A stretch of 64,000 nt of DNA from Liolophura sinensis (lineage: Eukaryota > Mollusca > Polyplacophora > Chitonida > Chitonidae). Positions 11,470 through 23,629 of the stretch are shown one piece after another. The notes under the pieces were generated by a model. That model was given only the letters and a program-made list of their open reading frames with translations. It did not search any database and had not been told where the DNA came from. Each line of letters begins with the position of its first letter. The first letter of the stretch is position 1. The stretch covers positions 29,358,484 through 29,422,483 of the forward strand of contig NC_088307.1 in the NCBI RefSeq assembly GCF_032854445.1. Reading direction: 5' to 3'. A program made the position numbers and the translations under genes.

Positions 11470-12045
11470 CTGTATTTAGTTTTGATCAAATGTATGTGGT
11501 CAGTGGTATTTAGTTTTGATAACATGTATGTGGTCAGTGATATTTAGGTTTGATCACATTTATGTGGTCAGTGATATTAGTTTTGATCACATGTATACAT
11601 TCAGTGATATTTAGTTTTGATCAGATGTATGTGGTCAGTGGTATTTAGTTTTGATCACATGTGGTCAGTGATATTTAGTTTTGATTAAATGTGTGTGGTC
11701 AATGATATTTAGGTTTTGATTACATGTATGTGGTCAGTGATATTTAGTTTTGATCAGATGTATGTGTCAGTGATATTTAATTTTGATCAGATGTATGTGG
11801 TCAGTGATATTTAGTTTTGATCAAATGTATGTGGTCAGTGATATTTAGTTTTGATCGCATGTATGTGGTCAGTAATATTAGTTTTGATTACATGTGTGTG
11901 GTCCGTGATATTTAGGTTTGATCACCTGTATGAAGTCAGTGATATTAGTTTTGATCACATGCATATAGTCAGTGATATTTAGTTTTGATCAGATGTATGT
12001 GGTCAGTGGTATTTAATTTTGATCACATTTGTGGTCAGCGGTATT
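11470..12045. repeat. minisatellite, 34-bp unit, ~17 copies
   Basis: The unit contains ATTTAGTTTTGATCAGATGT followed by ATGTGGTCAGTGAT. Confidence 0.93.
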
Positions 12046-12319
12046 TAGTATTACATTTCTCTTTATGTGAAGACCTTCTGATGTATAATGGTGTCTTAAT
12101 ACCACAATAATTGTACATGTTTTTCCTAAAACGTTTACAGCATTTCACCAGCTGTTTGAGAGCGGTGACTGTAAAGCTTCATGAAATGGTTAGTGAATAG
12201 TTACATGCAATTATTCTACCTCAAGTGCCTCTTGCACATTCTGCCATTTCTTACATGTACGTGCATATGTTGTGATGTAATCCGTAAGTTGTATATATGT
12301 ACATGCCATTGTCACACAA

Positions 12320-12615
12320 AGTCGGGAAACCAGGGCTCAAACCTGGATCGGGTCAAGACTTGTTGCTGCCCCACTCGGCACTCAGCACTGAGAGGTTAGA
12401 GCCGGACGACTGATTGGCCCAGTATCAGTGTAATATGACTGGATGGGGTTTTGTGTCTGGTGTCTTTGGCATGATACTTCACTAAGGGCAGCACTTTGGT
12501 GGTATGGACTCACCCAGCCGCAAGGAGACATAGTATATGTACACACAGCTACCTGTAATGATTCTTTGTCGTCATGAAATTGAAAATTTTTTAAGTATGA
12601 CGTAAAACCCAAAGC
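12320..12615 (+). mobile_element. SINE family B, 5' truncated
   Basis: It shares AACCTGGATCGGGTCA, GTGTCTGGTGTCTTTGGCAT, ATGATACTTCACT and the GTCGTCATGAAATTGAAAAT tail with the copy at 2553-2905. Confidence 0.7.
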
Positions 12616-12839
12616 ATACATATACACGTACATACAGGTGCACGTATGGCCTTTACAAAGTGTGTTGTTCTGTATAGGTACATGTACAGTTACATCATAC
12701 TGTTTTACTTTAACTGTGTAACCGTATGTCACAAAACATAAATTGTTCCATAATAATGGTCGTTGATGCCAGTACACAAGTACAAGTAGCTCACACGATG
12801 GAGTGTTGTGCATCGTGAGCTAATAGACTTGAGCTGGTT

Positions 12840-13240
12840 GAGATAGAGAGGGACTCTTGTAGAGACAGAGGGCTGGACTTGTACTGGTAGAGACAGAGGG
12901 CTGGACTTGTACTGGTAGAGACAGAGAGCTGGACTTGTACTGGTAGAGAGAGAGGGCTGGACTTGGACTGGTAGAGACAGAGGGCTGGACTGGTACTGGT
13001 AGAGACAGAGAGCTGGACTTGTACTGGTAGAGACAGAGAGCTGGACTTGGACTGGTAGAGACAGAGGGCTGGACTTGTACTGGTAGAGACAGAGAGCTAG
13101 ACTTGGACTGGTAGAGACAGAGGGCTGGACTTGTACTGGTGGAGACAGAGGGCTGGACTTGTACTGGTAGAGACAGAGGGCTGGACTTGGACTGGTAGAG
13201 ATACAGAGCTGGATTTTGACTAGTAGAGACCGAGAGCTTG
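12840..13240. repeat. minisatellite, 28-bp unit, ~14 copies
   Basis: The unit contains AGAGACAGAGGGCTGGACTT followed by GTACTGGT; purine-rich on the + strand. Confidence 0.93.
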
Positions 13241-13386
13241 AGGTGTTCTATAGGATGGTTCCCATCAAGAATGAAAGTTCACCCTGACGGAAGATCGAAT
13301 TAAATGGAACAGTTTGATTTTTGAGGGGCGAATATGAGGAATCCACCTGACATGCGTAGTTGTCACAAGTGGCCATGTGGTCTTAT

Positions 13387-13622
13387 GGGTTCAAACTTGG
13401 GCTGTTCTGGATTCCTCGAAGTGTAAACCCGTGCATACTCATGTCAGCAGTTCAAACCTGGGCTCTCCTGGATTCCACAAAGTGTAAATCCATCTATACA
13501 CATTTCAGCGGTTCAAACCTGGGGTGTCCTGGATTCTTCGAAGCATATACTAATGTCAGTGGTTCAAACGTGGGCTTTAATGGATTCCTTGAAGTGTAAA
13601 CCCGTCTATACTCGCGTCAGTG
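13387..13622. repeat. minisatellite, ~61-bp unit, 4 copies
   Basis: Unit words GGTTCAAACCTGGG, CCTGGATTCCTCGAAGTG and TATACTCATGTCAG. It ends about 115 bp before the exon 2 acceptor. Confidence 0.88.
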
Positions 13623-13738
13623 TCATTCTGCTGAGTGTTGTCTACATTGTATCATTTTAGTGAAATGTGTTTGAAAAAGTATTTTTCTTTACAGCCTCAA
13701 ATCAGAGTGAAACTGAAAGTGTTTCTTATTTTTACAGG

Positions 13739-13949
13739 TCTCCCGCCAGAAGAAAACCACATTTTTACCTTGAGAGCTGGTGTTATCCTCAAACATACCC
13801 GGGGATTGCTGAGGCCATGCCTTGGATACCGGCAGGCCTAGGGAGCACTGTGATCTGATCTTAACACCTGATAGCTACTCCCTTAGGCCTCACCAGTACA
13901 ACATCCTACCTCGACGGTCACCAGGAGAGGTGTCGCCACACGGAGCACC
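13739..13949 (+). promoter_or_regulatory. TGFBR3: 5'UTR part of exon 2, with a short upstream ORF
   Basis: The acceptor CTTATTTTTACAG precedes 13739. A 14-codon upstream ORF runs from ATG 13817 to TGA 13856-13858 and ends 91 nt before the main start. If it is translated it should lower initiation at the betaglycan ATG. Confidence 0.55.
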
Positions 13950-14025
13950 ATGCATGGCTGCTCCTGGGTACTGGGCCTGCTGCTGGCCCTGAACATGGAT
14001 TTATTGCTGCGGTGGAAAACGTGGG
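13950..14025 (+). CDS. TGFBR3: betaglycan exon 2: start codon and signal peptide
   Basis: It encodes residues 1-25 plus the first base of codon 26. The start ATG (context CACCATGC, A at -3) opens a short polar stretch followed by a hydrophobic core WVLGLLLALNMDLLL, a typical signal peptide. The donor is TGGG|GTAAGT. The exon ends in phase 1, and the first two bases of exon 3 complete a Gly codon. Vertebrate TGFBR3 also places its signal peptide on its own small coding exon. A second ATG four bases later is in another frame. The signal sequence itself is not conserved, so the assignment rests on phase, hydrophobicity and position. Confidence 0.8.
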
Positions 14026-15480
14026 GTAAGTACTTTACCATGTGTTCTCTTAGAGTTAGGTTCTATTGTGTTCTGATCTTGGGGTGTATATATATATATA
14101 TAACTACTTAATGTGGGGTTAGAATTTTTACTGCTTTTGTTTTTCGTCCTGATTTTAGATGTTTGCATTCTCATGTTGAAACTGCACATTGCAACGGTTT
14201 CTTGGTTCTGAGCATGTTGTTACTGCTGCTGAAATTCTTCCAATGTGCCATTTATTCTGATGTGGTGTTTGCATTGTGTCCTGTTGTGTTGTTTTGTCGA
14301 TGTTGGATGGTACGTCACTGATGTCTCCAGAGGACCCTCCAACTGTGATGCATGTAATGTCATAATGACCGCAGCAAAGACCAGAGTCTGATCAAATGTA
14401 CCAAACATTCTCTGACTCCATTGGAAGGAGTTTTCAGTTAGGTCCATACGCATTTATGAAAGTGGATCTCAAGTTTGCTGGCCAGTTAATCATACAAAAA
14501 CAGGCTTCTTGTGATGAGGAATTGCAGAGATATTCAGAATGCTGGACAAAACATGGCCAGAGTGTGTTGGCTTTAAAACCACATTTGTCCGTGTTTGATT
14601 GTGAGCAGACAGCCTGTGGACTAGATTCATTATGGATAATGGTGGAGGTGTTAATAGATTTAAAACATTTTAGGATGGTTGATGACATTAGAGCAATGGG
14701 GATGTTTCTGGTGTTGTAGAGGTCGCCTACATGTGGTAGGTCCCCTGCCTATCGATAGTTCATGCTGGACACTTCCTGAAATACCATGTTGGCCTTAAGC
14801 ATTGTTCATTATAAATGGCTGAAATGAAAATAATTTCCTAAATATTGTGAAAAAGAAAAAAAAAAAAACAGAAACAAGCAACAAACAAAGCTAACAAAGT
14901 ACAATTCCCACTGTTTCTGTACCTGTCTCTTTTTTTTTTTTTATGGCTATAGCGAGTTGATTACGAAATTTCCATGTGAAATGAACCTGATTGATGTGGC
15001 TGCTTTACTAAGGTAAAGTGTCACAGTTCATACGACCTACCAGTACAAAAGTCATGGCTACGTTTATTAGGATTTTAGCTGAAACTCCAGCTTGTCTTCG
15101 GCCTTCAACTTTGTGTTTTGTGCTTCATCACCATAGTGAGAAAGTCGGTGCACATCGTTTCACTTGGCATTGAGCTGGTCTTGTACATGTACCATTGCTG
15201 CCCTCACTCGCAGTCAATGATGGAGTCAGCAAGAAGAAAATAATAGTCTCTTACACCAAATAAAGCAATCTTTGCTGAATGCATAAATATGAGATATAAT
15301 GCAATGATATAAAATCTGGTTTTAGAATGACAAGGTACATGAACTCTGGTTCAGAAGACTGGCTATAACAACAGCAGTGCCATAGAGCTTTCCGTTGTTG
15401 GAAAAGGCAGCTGTTTTGCCTGAAAGATGGTATTGAACACTCTGCATTGATATGTAATTTTACATTGTACGTGCATGTAG
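14026..15480. other. intron 2, proximal unique part
   Basis: A TA microsatellite lies near 14090-14103, a poly-A run near 14853 and a poly-T run near 14932. The 107-codon frame at 14396-14719 has no recognisable domain, and I do not call it a gene. Confidence 0.4.
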
Positions 15481-15489
15481 GTTGTGGAC

Positions 15490-15605
15490 GCTTGCGGGGC
15501 ATAATGGTTAGGAGGTCCACCTCAGAATCAGGATGCCTGGAAACCTGGTTATGGGGTCATGCCAAAGAACATTCTAGTCAGATCCCACAAAACTCAAGTC
15601 TGTAG
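15490..15605 (+). mobile_element. tRNA-like SINE head fragment (family B-like)
   Basis: GGCATAATGGTTAGGAGGTC and GGAAACCTGGTTATGGGGTC resemble the head of family B. Confidence 0.45.
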
Positions 15606-15639
15606 AGTACATATACATGTAGATGACTGAGTCAAACAT

Positions 15640-15686
15640 GATTGATTGATTTATGTATTTGATTGGTGTTTTATGCAGTACTCCAC
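15640..15686 (-). mobile_element. SINE family A tail fragment
   Basis: TTGATTGATTTATGTATTTG then ATTGGTGTTTTATGCAGTAC is a reversed family A tail abutting the forward copy that follows. Confidence 0.6.
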
Positions 15687-15955
15687 AGGGGCCTCTGTGG
15701 CTCAGTCGGTTAGCGCGCTAGCACAACGTAATGACCCAGGAGTCTCTCACCAATGCAGTCGCTGTGAGTTCAAGTCCAGCTCATGCTGGCTTCCTCTCCG
15801 GCCGTAAGTGGGAAGGTCAGGCAGCAACCTGCGTATGGTCGTGGGCTTCCCCCGGGCTCTGCCCGGTTTCCACCCACCATAAGGCTGGCCGCCGTCGTAT
15901 AAGTGAAATATTCTTGAGTACGGCGTAAAACACCAATAAAAAAAATAAATAAATA
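15687..15955 (+). mobile_element. SINE family A, near full length
   Basis: Very close to the copy at 1849-2112, including head, B box-like GAGTTCAAGTCC and AT-rich tail. Confidence 0.82.
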
Positions 15956-15956
15956 A

Positions 15957-16165
15957 CAGTACTCACGAATATTTCACTCAAATATATTGGCGTCCACCAT
16001 TATTGTGGGAACAAACCGAGTAGATCCGACGGGAAAGTCATGACCACAGTGGCTGGGGAGAAAGCCTGCATGAACTGGACTTGAACTCACAGCAGTTGCA
16101 TTGGTGAGAGGCTCCTGGGTCATTGCGATGCGTTGGCATACTAACCACCACGGCCACGGGACACC
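15957..16165 (-). mobile_element. SINE family A, inverted copy
   Basis: Reversed family A body (CTTGAACTCACAGCAGTTGC, AGAGGCTCCTGGGTCATTGC, CCACGGCCACGG). Head-to-tail with the previous copy it makes an inverted pair that could fold in the transcript. Confidence 0.75.
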
Positions 16166-16309
16166 TCGGGTGCATATACAGTTGTACAGTGTAATATTGA
16201 ATGGCAATACTGTCCTAAAGTACAGTGTAGGTGTATAACAATCAGCATCAAGTGTGTATTGCTGCAGGCTTCTCACCCTTTCTGAAAACACTGCGTTTAT
16301 ACATCTATG

Positions 16310-16343
16310 TCCCCCCCCCCCCCACCCCCCCCCCCCCCCCCCA
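16310..16343. repeat. poly-C tract (34 bp, one A interruption)
   Basis: Nearly pure C on the + strand. The G strand could form quadruplex structures. Confidence 0.8.
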
Positions 16344-16439
16344 CCTTCAAACTCCCCAGGTAGGGTCTGCAGTATGTGTAGCTGTGCTGCCATCAGTACA
16401 TTTACACCTGGCACATGTACATACCTGTAAACCAGTTGT

Positions 16440-18620
16440 ATGAATTCTGTCTTATACTCTGCTTCCGTACATTAACATAAATTATGCTGATTACATGTAC
16501 AGTATTTGAGTGGGGAGCTTTAATGGAGTGTGCAGTTGTATGATCTCCTCTCATCAAAGACTGGACTTCTGGTTAAAGGTGTGTGAGACCTGAATATATC
16601 TTTATCAAGGTGAAAGCAGCTTGTGACTTATTGCTATGTGGACAGCAGTTGTGTGGGGTTATGTGCCGGGCATTGTAGTCCATGTTGTGATGACTCAGTC
16701 ATGTCACTGGGCTACATCTAACTCTTTAACCGCGTTGTCATACCTGTACACTATCTAACTCACGTACCAGAAAAAAATGAAGGTTTCAAGAGAATGTATT
16801 GTCCATGACCATCAGGCGTTAGTTTGTAAGTTTTATTAATAGAAGTTCAGTTCATTCAGACTTAAATCTCTGTCATTAGGATTATTGTTGTTATTCTTAC
16901 AAATTTTGTGATATATTTTGTGAGAAAATGGCAAATGGTACATGCCTGACACTTCAGTATGCATTAGGAAAGGATCTGAAGTTGTGCTTTTTAGCTTTTG
17001 GAAACATTTGGTGGCATGACTTGGCAGCCATATCGAATTTTGTGGGTAACATTAGAAAAAAACACATTTCTCCAGAATGGCCGATGGGATTGAGCTGAAA
17101 TTTTAATTGCAGTTGCAGAGAGCATAGGTGCATACGGGTGAAAATGTCATGTGACTAAAACAGTTGTTGGCTAATAATTTCCACACTTCAATACAGTATG
17201 TCCGGCAAATTGTCCTATGTGATGCAGTTTTGGACACTGATTCCGAAAATGCATTTTTTGCAAAACTGGAAGTGACATCATCAAAACCTGAAGTGGGTAT
17301 ATCTCCTGAATAAATCAAGCTAGTGACGCAGTCTTAAGACCTAACATTATTCCCAGGCAAGAAGACAAATTTGACATAACAGAAGGGGATGTCACCAAAC
17401 TGAATGTAGTATATGCCTCCCCCCCCCCCCAAAAAAAAATCGCCATTTGTATATTTTATATATAAATTGAAAAACTTTCACAGCTGAAAAGGCCCAACAG
17501 AAATGAGTGAAACTTAGGTATGTGGTAGACCCTGAGCTGAACTGTGACAAGTTTTGGGTTGAAGTGAAAACATTTGACAGACATTTTCTCCAAAACCCAA
17601 TGTCCGATTCACTTAAAGTTTAGCACGTATAACAAGTGTTCCCTGGAAGCTGCTTGGATCGAAAAAAGATGGAAATTAAATTTTAGGTCATACATATGGA
17701 GTGACATCGTGTGAAAACAAAAAATTTGAACTTGAAGATTCTTAGCATGTTGATGCAAATTGCGAACGCAAGAAAGCACAATATCCCTCAATTTTGCATG
17801 CCATGTGACAGAAAACTGTTACAGCTGTAAAGCTGAAAATCTGTGTATATAGAGGGCTATACATGTGTCAAGAAACAAAGGACATGCGTGTTTTTGAATA
17901 ATGTCCAAATGCAAACTTACCACATTTTCACACATTTACATATACATGCTATATAGTGTATCCATACATTGTATGGATGCCCACGAAGAATATACTCTTT
18001 CTAATTAAGTTGGTTATACATCACTTCGATTACACAGTTCGATTAACCATCACTTGATGCCGGATATACCAGCTGGAACTCTGGCATTGCTGCTTTAGCA
18101 GGTATACTTCTTGAGTTGTATTTATTTATTATTTATTTTTATACATTTACCTTCAAATTTCAATTTTACAGTGTGTCTATTCAAACATTTGATAGCTTAA
18201 TATTAAAGACATGTATACTGTAACATTCAGTTTGAGGGAAAAAAAGACAGCTGATGTATCATTTGCAAGGAACAGTTTGTCTTTTTGTTTAATTCTTTCT
18301 GTCTTTCAACCATGCTAAAGATGCGTAACAATTCATTAACTTGGGCATTCTTAAGTACATAGGGTGTATAAAATGGCTGGAGGGGAAGACAGAGTTAAGT
18401 ACAACATATGTAAGTGTATATGTGTTGTATCTTTTGGCCAATTGACCGCAGGTTGAACCTCAGTGACAGGTTCATGGGTATGCTAACAATAATGTGGCTC
18501 TTTTCACTCAATCATCTGCCTGAATTAACAACACGGTCACTAATTGCCCCAGGATCAAGTGACTTTACCAGCAAGTGTTGATTTCATGTTAATTTCTAAA
18601 CGCGCTGATTCATTTTGTGG
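16440..18620. other. intron 2, unique stretch
   Basis: AT-rich with scattered short frames. No repeat or gene recognised. Confidence 0.4.
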
Positions 18621-18622
18621 GC

Positions 18623-19185
18623 ATGACTGAGTGGTACATGTAGCGAGCCATGACTGAGGGGTACATGTAGCGAGCCATGACTGAGTGGTACATGTAGAGG
18701 GTCATGTCTGAGTGGTATATGTAGAGGGCCATGGCTGAGTGGTACCTGTAGAGGGCCATGATTAAGTGGTACATGTAGAGGGTCATGGCTTAGTGGTACT
18801 TGTAGAGGGCCATGGCTGAGTGGTACATGTGGAAGAGCCATGGCTGAGTGGTACATGTAGAGGGCCATGGCTGAGTGGTACATGTAGAGGGCCATGGCTG
18901 AGTGGTACATGTAGAGGGCCATGGCTGAGTGATACATGTGGAAGGACCATGGCTGAGTGGTACATGTGGAAGGGCCATGGCTGAGTGGTTCATGTAGAGG
19001 GCCATGACTAAGTGGTACATGTGGAAGGGCCATATCTGAGTGGTACATGTGGAAGGGCCATTGCTGAGTGGTACATGTGGAAGGGCCATGGCTGAGTGGT
19101 ACATGTGGAAGGGCCATGACTAAGTGGTACGTGTGGAAGGGCCATGGCTGAGAGGTACATGTGGAAGGGCCATTGCTGAGTGCTG
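18623..19185. repeat. minisatellite, 27-28-bp unit, ~20 copies
   Basis: The unit contains GCCATGGCTGAGTGGTACAT followed by GTAGAGG or GTGGAAGG. Minus-strand frames through it are repeat artefacts. Confidence 0.94.
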
Positions 19186-19384
19186 GCCTTTTGATCACTA
19201 GGACACATGGGGCGGGGTTTTGTCAGGAGTCTCTTGCTCTCACTGTGGAACCTTACGACAATAAGCAGTAGACAAAAGAAAGTTTATCAGATATTTACCA
19301 AATGTCATATAAATAAAAAATTGTTGAATATTCAACAACAGTTGAGGTATATCAAATCATTATTTCCCCACGCTCTGCCTGATT

Positions 19385-19468
19385 CCACCCCCCCCCCCCA
19401 TCATTATGCTGGCTGTCGTTGTATAAGTGAAGTATTCTTGAGTATGGCGTAAAACACCAATCAAATAA
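19385..19468 (+). mobile_element. SINE family A, 3' fragment
   Basis: CATTATGCTGGCTGTCGTTG then TATAAGTGAAGTATTCTTGA and the ACACCAATCAAATAAA tail, preceded by a C tract. Confidence 0.7.
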
Positions 19469-19542
19469 ATGAATTAAATCGTTGTTGGAGTACATGTGCA
19501 TGTAGCTACCTTGCTAACCAGCTTCTACATTTGGGTCTTTCG

Positions 19543-19770
19543 TGGGTGACGGACACATGGGTCGTCCGTGGGTAACGGACACGTGGGTTGTCCGTGGGTA
19601 ACGGACACATGGGTCGTCCGTGGGTAACGGACACGTGGGTTGTCCGTGGGTAACCGCCACGTGGGCCGTCCATGGGTAACTGACACGTGGGTCTTTCGTG
19701 GGTAACCGACACGTGGGTCGTCCGTGGGTAACCGCTACGTGGGTCGTCTGTGGGTAACCGACACGTGGGT
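19543..19770. repeat. minisatellite, 26-bp unit, ~9 copies, with CACGTG
   Basis: The unit contains GGGTAACGGACACGTGGGTC followed by GTCCGT. Six copies keep CACGTG (E-box), others have CACATG or TACGTG. Confidence 0.93.
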
Positions 19771-20149
19771 TTTACTGTTTTCTTTTAGTTAATTTTAAGC
19801 ACAACCAAGACTTCACAGCTGCTGATTGTAGTACTTTATACAAAACTTCCCAAAATCAAATTTTGGTAACTTTTTTCCTAAAGCACGTCGCCTCCCAAGC
19901 AACTTCGTTTACAAAACCAGGAAGACCGGGCAGTAGAGTGATTCACCATAAGATGTTCAAGGTACTGAGGATCAGCGTCATTTTCAGTAAACGTCAGGTT
20001 TCATTGTTTTAACTGTGTGGTACAATGTGTAGAGCAGCAGCAGGCTGTATTACTTCGATGCTGATAGTGCGCAGAAGCGCAAATCTCTTGTTCTTACATG
20101 ATTTGCTCAGATCAGGGGAAGTCTGACATATCAGGATATGTGAAAATGG

Positions 20150-20545
20150 TTGTTACAGGCACTGGGATATTAGAGGAAAACAGAGTGGTCTGTTGTCGGC
20201 ACTGGGATATAAACAGAAAGGCATTTTGATATCAGTGGAAACAGAATGGACTGTGGTAGGCACTGGGATGTCAGGGGAAACAGAATGGCCTGTTGTAGGC
20301 ACTGGGATATAAACAGAATGGCCTGTTGTAGGCACTGGGATATAAACAGAATGGCCTGTCATAGGCACTGGGATATGAACAGAATGGCGTGTTGTAGGCA
20401 CTGCGATATAAACAGAATGGCCTGTCATAGGCATTTGGATATCAGTGGAAAACGGAATGGCGTGTTGTAGGCACTGGATATCAGGGGAAACAAAATGCCA
20501 TGTTATAAACACTGGAATATCAGAGGAAACGAATTGCCTGTTGAA
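20150..20545. repeat. minisatellite, ~33-bp unit, ~11 copies
   Basis: The unit contains GGCACTGGGATATAAACAGA followed by ATGGCCTGTTGTA; some copies have ATCAGTGGAAA insertions. Confidence 0.9.
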
Positions 20546-20559
20546 GGCATAGGCACTGA

Positions 20560-21297
20560 TGTGTAGAGTACCCTCCAGGTGAAGATCTGCTATGTAGACT
20601 GTCAAGATGCGGGTAATCAGGGCATGAATTGAGCCCTTAACTGATCTTTTGCACTTACTTGGTCTTGCGCCTAGCTGATCCTTAAATCAGCCTTAAATTA
20701 GCTGGCATCTGGCAAGTGCATTTGACTACTTCATCTAGTTTTTGTCTGGACTGGTATATTTGCATGTGTTGATATTTTTCTTGCTTACGCTGAGTGGTGT
20801 CAAAAGTGCCATGCTTTTTGTGTGTGTTTTTTTTCAACGAAAACAAAAATGGAATAAAAATGAACAAGTTTCTGCATTTGTGAGAGATGTTAATTACCTT
20901 CACAAAACCCCTGGGTGGGTGGGAGGGGGCGGTGTAAAGGTGAAAGGCAGTAAGAGGTTGGTGTGATTCATTGATAGGCAACACGAGATGTTACACCCCT
21001 CAAAAAGGTCACCGTTTTAACTCCTCTCTCGTGGGAATCTTCGCTTTCATCTGGCTCCAAAGTTACGCCCCAAGCATGAATAATTTCTGGCAGAATGCTT
21101 AACATTTTTGAGCCGGTATAAGATAACGTAATTCTGTTTACATGTAATAAAACATTGCACTACTCACATGCTGAAAGAAGTATATGTATAAGAAAAAAAT
21201 TACCAAGGCTCATTTTCCATATGTCAGCAAGTGTTTGATTACATTAGGAGGCCATTGGGCTTAGGGCTGATTTGTACACATTTACACTTGTGAATTG
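20560..21297. other. intron 2, unique stretch
   Basis: No element or gene recognised. Confidence 0.4.
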
Positions 21298-21442
21298 ACC
21301 GGCCCCGATAGCTTGGTAGAGCATCTGCTTTGGGGGCAGTAGATCCACATTACATGCAATCTAAGGACTCCTTTGTCGTCAAATGACTGAAAAATTGTCA
21401 AGTACGATGTTAGACCCAAGCACTCACTCACTCACTCACACT
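21298..21442 (+). mobile_element. SINE, tRNA-like head and family B-type tail, internally deleted
   Basis: GGCCCCGATAGCTTGGTAGA heads it. The tail GTCGTCAAATGACTGAAAAA is followed by AAGCACTCACTCACTCACTC. Confidence 0.65.
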
Positions 21443-22240
21443 TGTTAGTGATGAATGACCATCTGTTAGTGCCCCTGAGTAGCAGTCTGGACAGGTATAG
21501 ATAGCAAGGATTTTTCAAAACTACATACAAATCTTAACAAAAGTCAAACATTGTATACAGGTACATATTGTCAATGATAATCTGGTCTTACACTTGGCAA
21601 GATTTCGGGTACATTTTTAACTTTCAGTGCAGTTTAAGCCTAAAATATGTTATCATACATGTACATGAATCTCTATTCTGGCTGTGAGAAAATAGCCGGG
21701 TAGTCAATTTCCCCCAACATCTTGCTCTTTGCGGCGAGCAATAGGCGAGTGAATAGTTTTCTGTACTTTCATTTTAATTTGCTAAATTTATTGCCAGTTA
21801 TACATGTAGATCACTGGCCTAAATTTAACCTCAGGTGAGAAGAAGGTGAGCTCAAGTGATAATTCATTTCTAAGATTTAGCCATGGCCATGATAGGTGGT
21901 GGGAAGAACACACTCGAATTTTGTAAAGTAGTATGAGGGTCAAGTCTAACTCTGTTTCCCTTTAATTTGGGCATATATCGAGAATTTGTGGAAATACATC
22001 TAATATTAGGGTAATCAAGAAACTTTACTGACAACAGTAGTGGGTAAGATGTAGTTTTTTATCCACCGACGAATTAATGGAAAAATAAAGACATTTTTGT
22101 TTTAAATTTTTTAGGGGGTAAAAATTTTTTTGGGGTGTTTTACTCTATTTTGGGCACCATCATGAGTATGAAAGTTTGTCTGCATGTACCACTTAGAAGT
22201 ATACATATACTCACCTATGTATGACTCACCTGTAATTACC
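21443..22240. other. intron 2, unique stretch
   Basis: AT-rich; nothing recognised. Confidence 0.4.
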
Positions 22241-22256
22241 TGTGCTGTCGCACTAC

Positions 22257-22675
22257 CGAGAACCGAGTGATTTGTGTACTACAATCTGGTGGTTGTGGCT
22301 GTGGATACTGACTGATTTATATACTACAATCTGGTGGTTGTGGCTGTGGATACTGACTGATTTATGTACAACAATCTGGTGGTTGTGGCTGTGGATACTG
22401 ACTGATTTATGTACTACAATCTGGTGGTTGTGGCTGTGGATGCTGACTGATTTATACTAACAATCTGGTGGTTGGGCTGTGGATACTGACTGATTTATAT
22501 ACTACAATCTGGTGGTTGTGGCTGTGGATACTGACTGATTTATGTACTACAATCTGGTGGTTGTGGCTGTGGATACTGACTGATTTATATACTACAATCT
22601 GGTGGTTGTGGCTGTGGATACTGACTGATTTATGTACTACAATCTGTTGGGCATGGCTGTGGGTACTGACTGACC
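22257..22675. repeat. minisatellite, 45-bp unit, ~9 copies
   Basis: The unit contains GTGGTTGTGGCTGTGGATAC followed by TGACTGATTTATGTACTACA. The length is a multiple of three, so frames stay open on both strands. Confidence 0.93.
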
Positions 22676-23011
22676 ACAGGCACAGTGGTGAATGATTCAT
22701 GGAGGGATATCGCATAACATTTGTCTATCCTGATATGTCATTCCAAACCAAACCTGATGAAGATGCATAATTAACGTTAACGAGTGTGCATGTTAGGGAT
22801 CACAGACTTGGGACAGCTGAGATGACCGTCGACTTTGTGGTGACGAGGAAGGCAGTTAGCCAGCTGACCAGTAGCATTTCATGTCTGTTATATGGTCATC
22901 TGTCATATGGTCATCTCTGTTGTATGATCATGGATGTTATATGGTTATCTGTGTCCATGAGAAGTGTTGATAATCTTCCTGACTGGTGTAGAATGCATAG
23001 ACATTGTGTCT

Positions 23012-23254
23012 GAGGGGGTTAGCACACCAGCGCGGCACAGTGGCCTAGGAGCCTCTCACCAATTTGGTCACTGTGAGTTCAAATCCAGCTCATGCCGCAT
23101 TCCTGAGCTGGAAGATCTGCTGGTGAGCTATAGATGGATGTGGGATTTCCTGCAGGCTCTGCCAAGTTTCCTCCCACCATAATGCTGGTTGCCATCGTAG
23201 AAGTGAAGTATTCTTGAGTGCAGCGTTAAATACCAACCAAATAAATAAATAAAT
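23012..23254 (+). mobile_element. SINE family A, diverged
   Basis: GTTAGCACACCAGCGCGGCA, GAGTTCAAATCCAGCTCATG, CACCATAATGCTGGTTGCC and an AAATAAATAAATAAAT tail. Confidence 0.75.
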
Positions 23255-23629
23255 CATAGACATTGTAAGTGAACACCCATCCCCTCCGACATGAACACAC
23301 ACATGAAGTATCAAAGGGCCCATAAAGTGTAACTACATATGCATATGTTCTCTAATTAAAAAAATCTCTGTGTGGTGTGAAACAGCATTTTATCAGATGT
23401 GAAGTGATGTAGACACATTAACATATTACATGCACATACTTTGACATAGATGGCATTAATTCTTCGCTAGATGAATTTTCTCACAAATGTGGATTAACAA
23501 CTTAAGAAATTTCACTAAATATCGTTGATGTATGATATGGCAGTTTGTAGATGTTGTACAGGTTTGTCCAGTGGCAAATTATTACAGATCATGTGTGGTA
23601 TATACAGTCTACTCTGACTCTCTGGAGTC

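Noticed and set aside
14396-14719. 107-codon frame as a gene
   Set aside because: No recognisable domain, inside intron 2, and the opposite strand is open as well.
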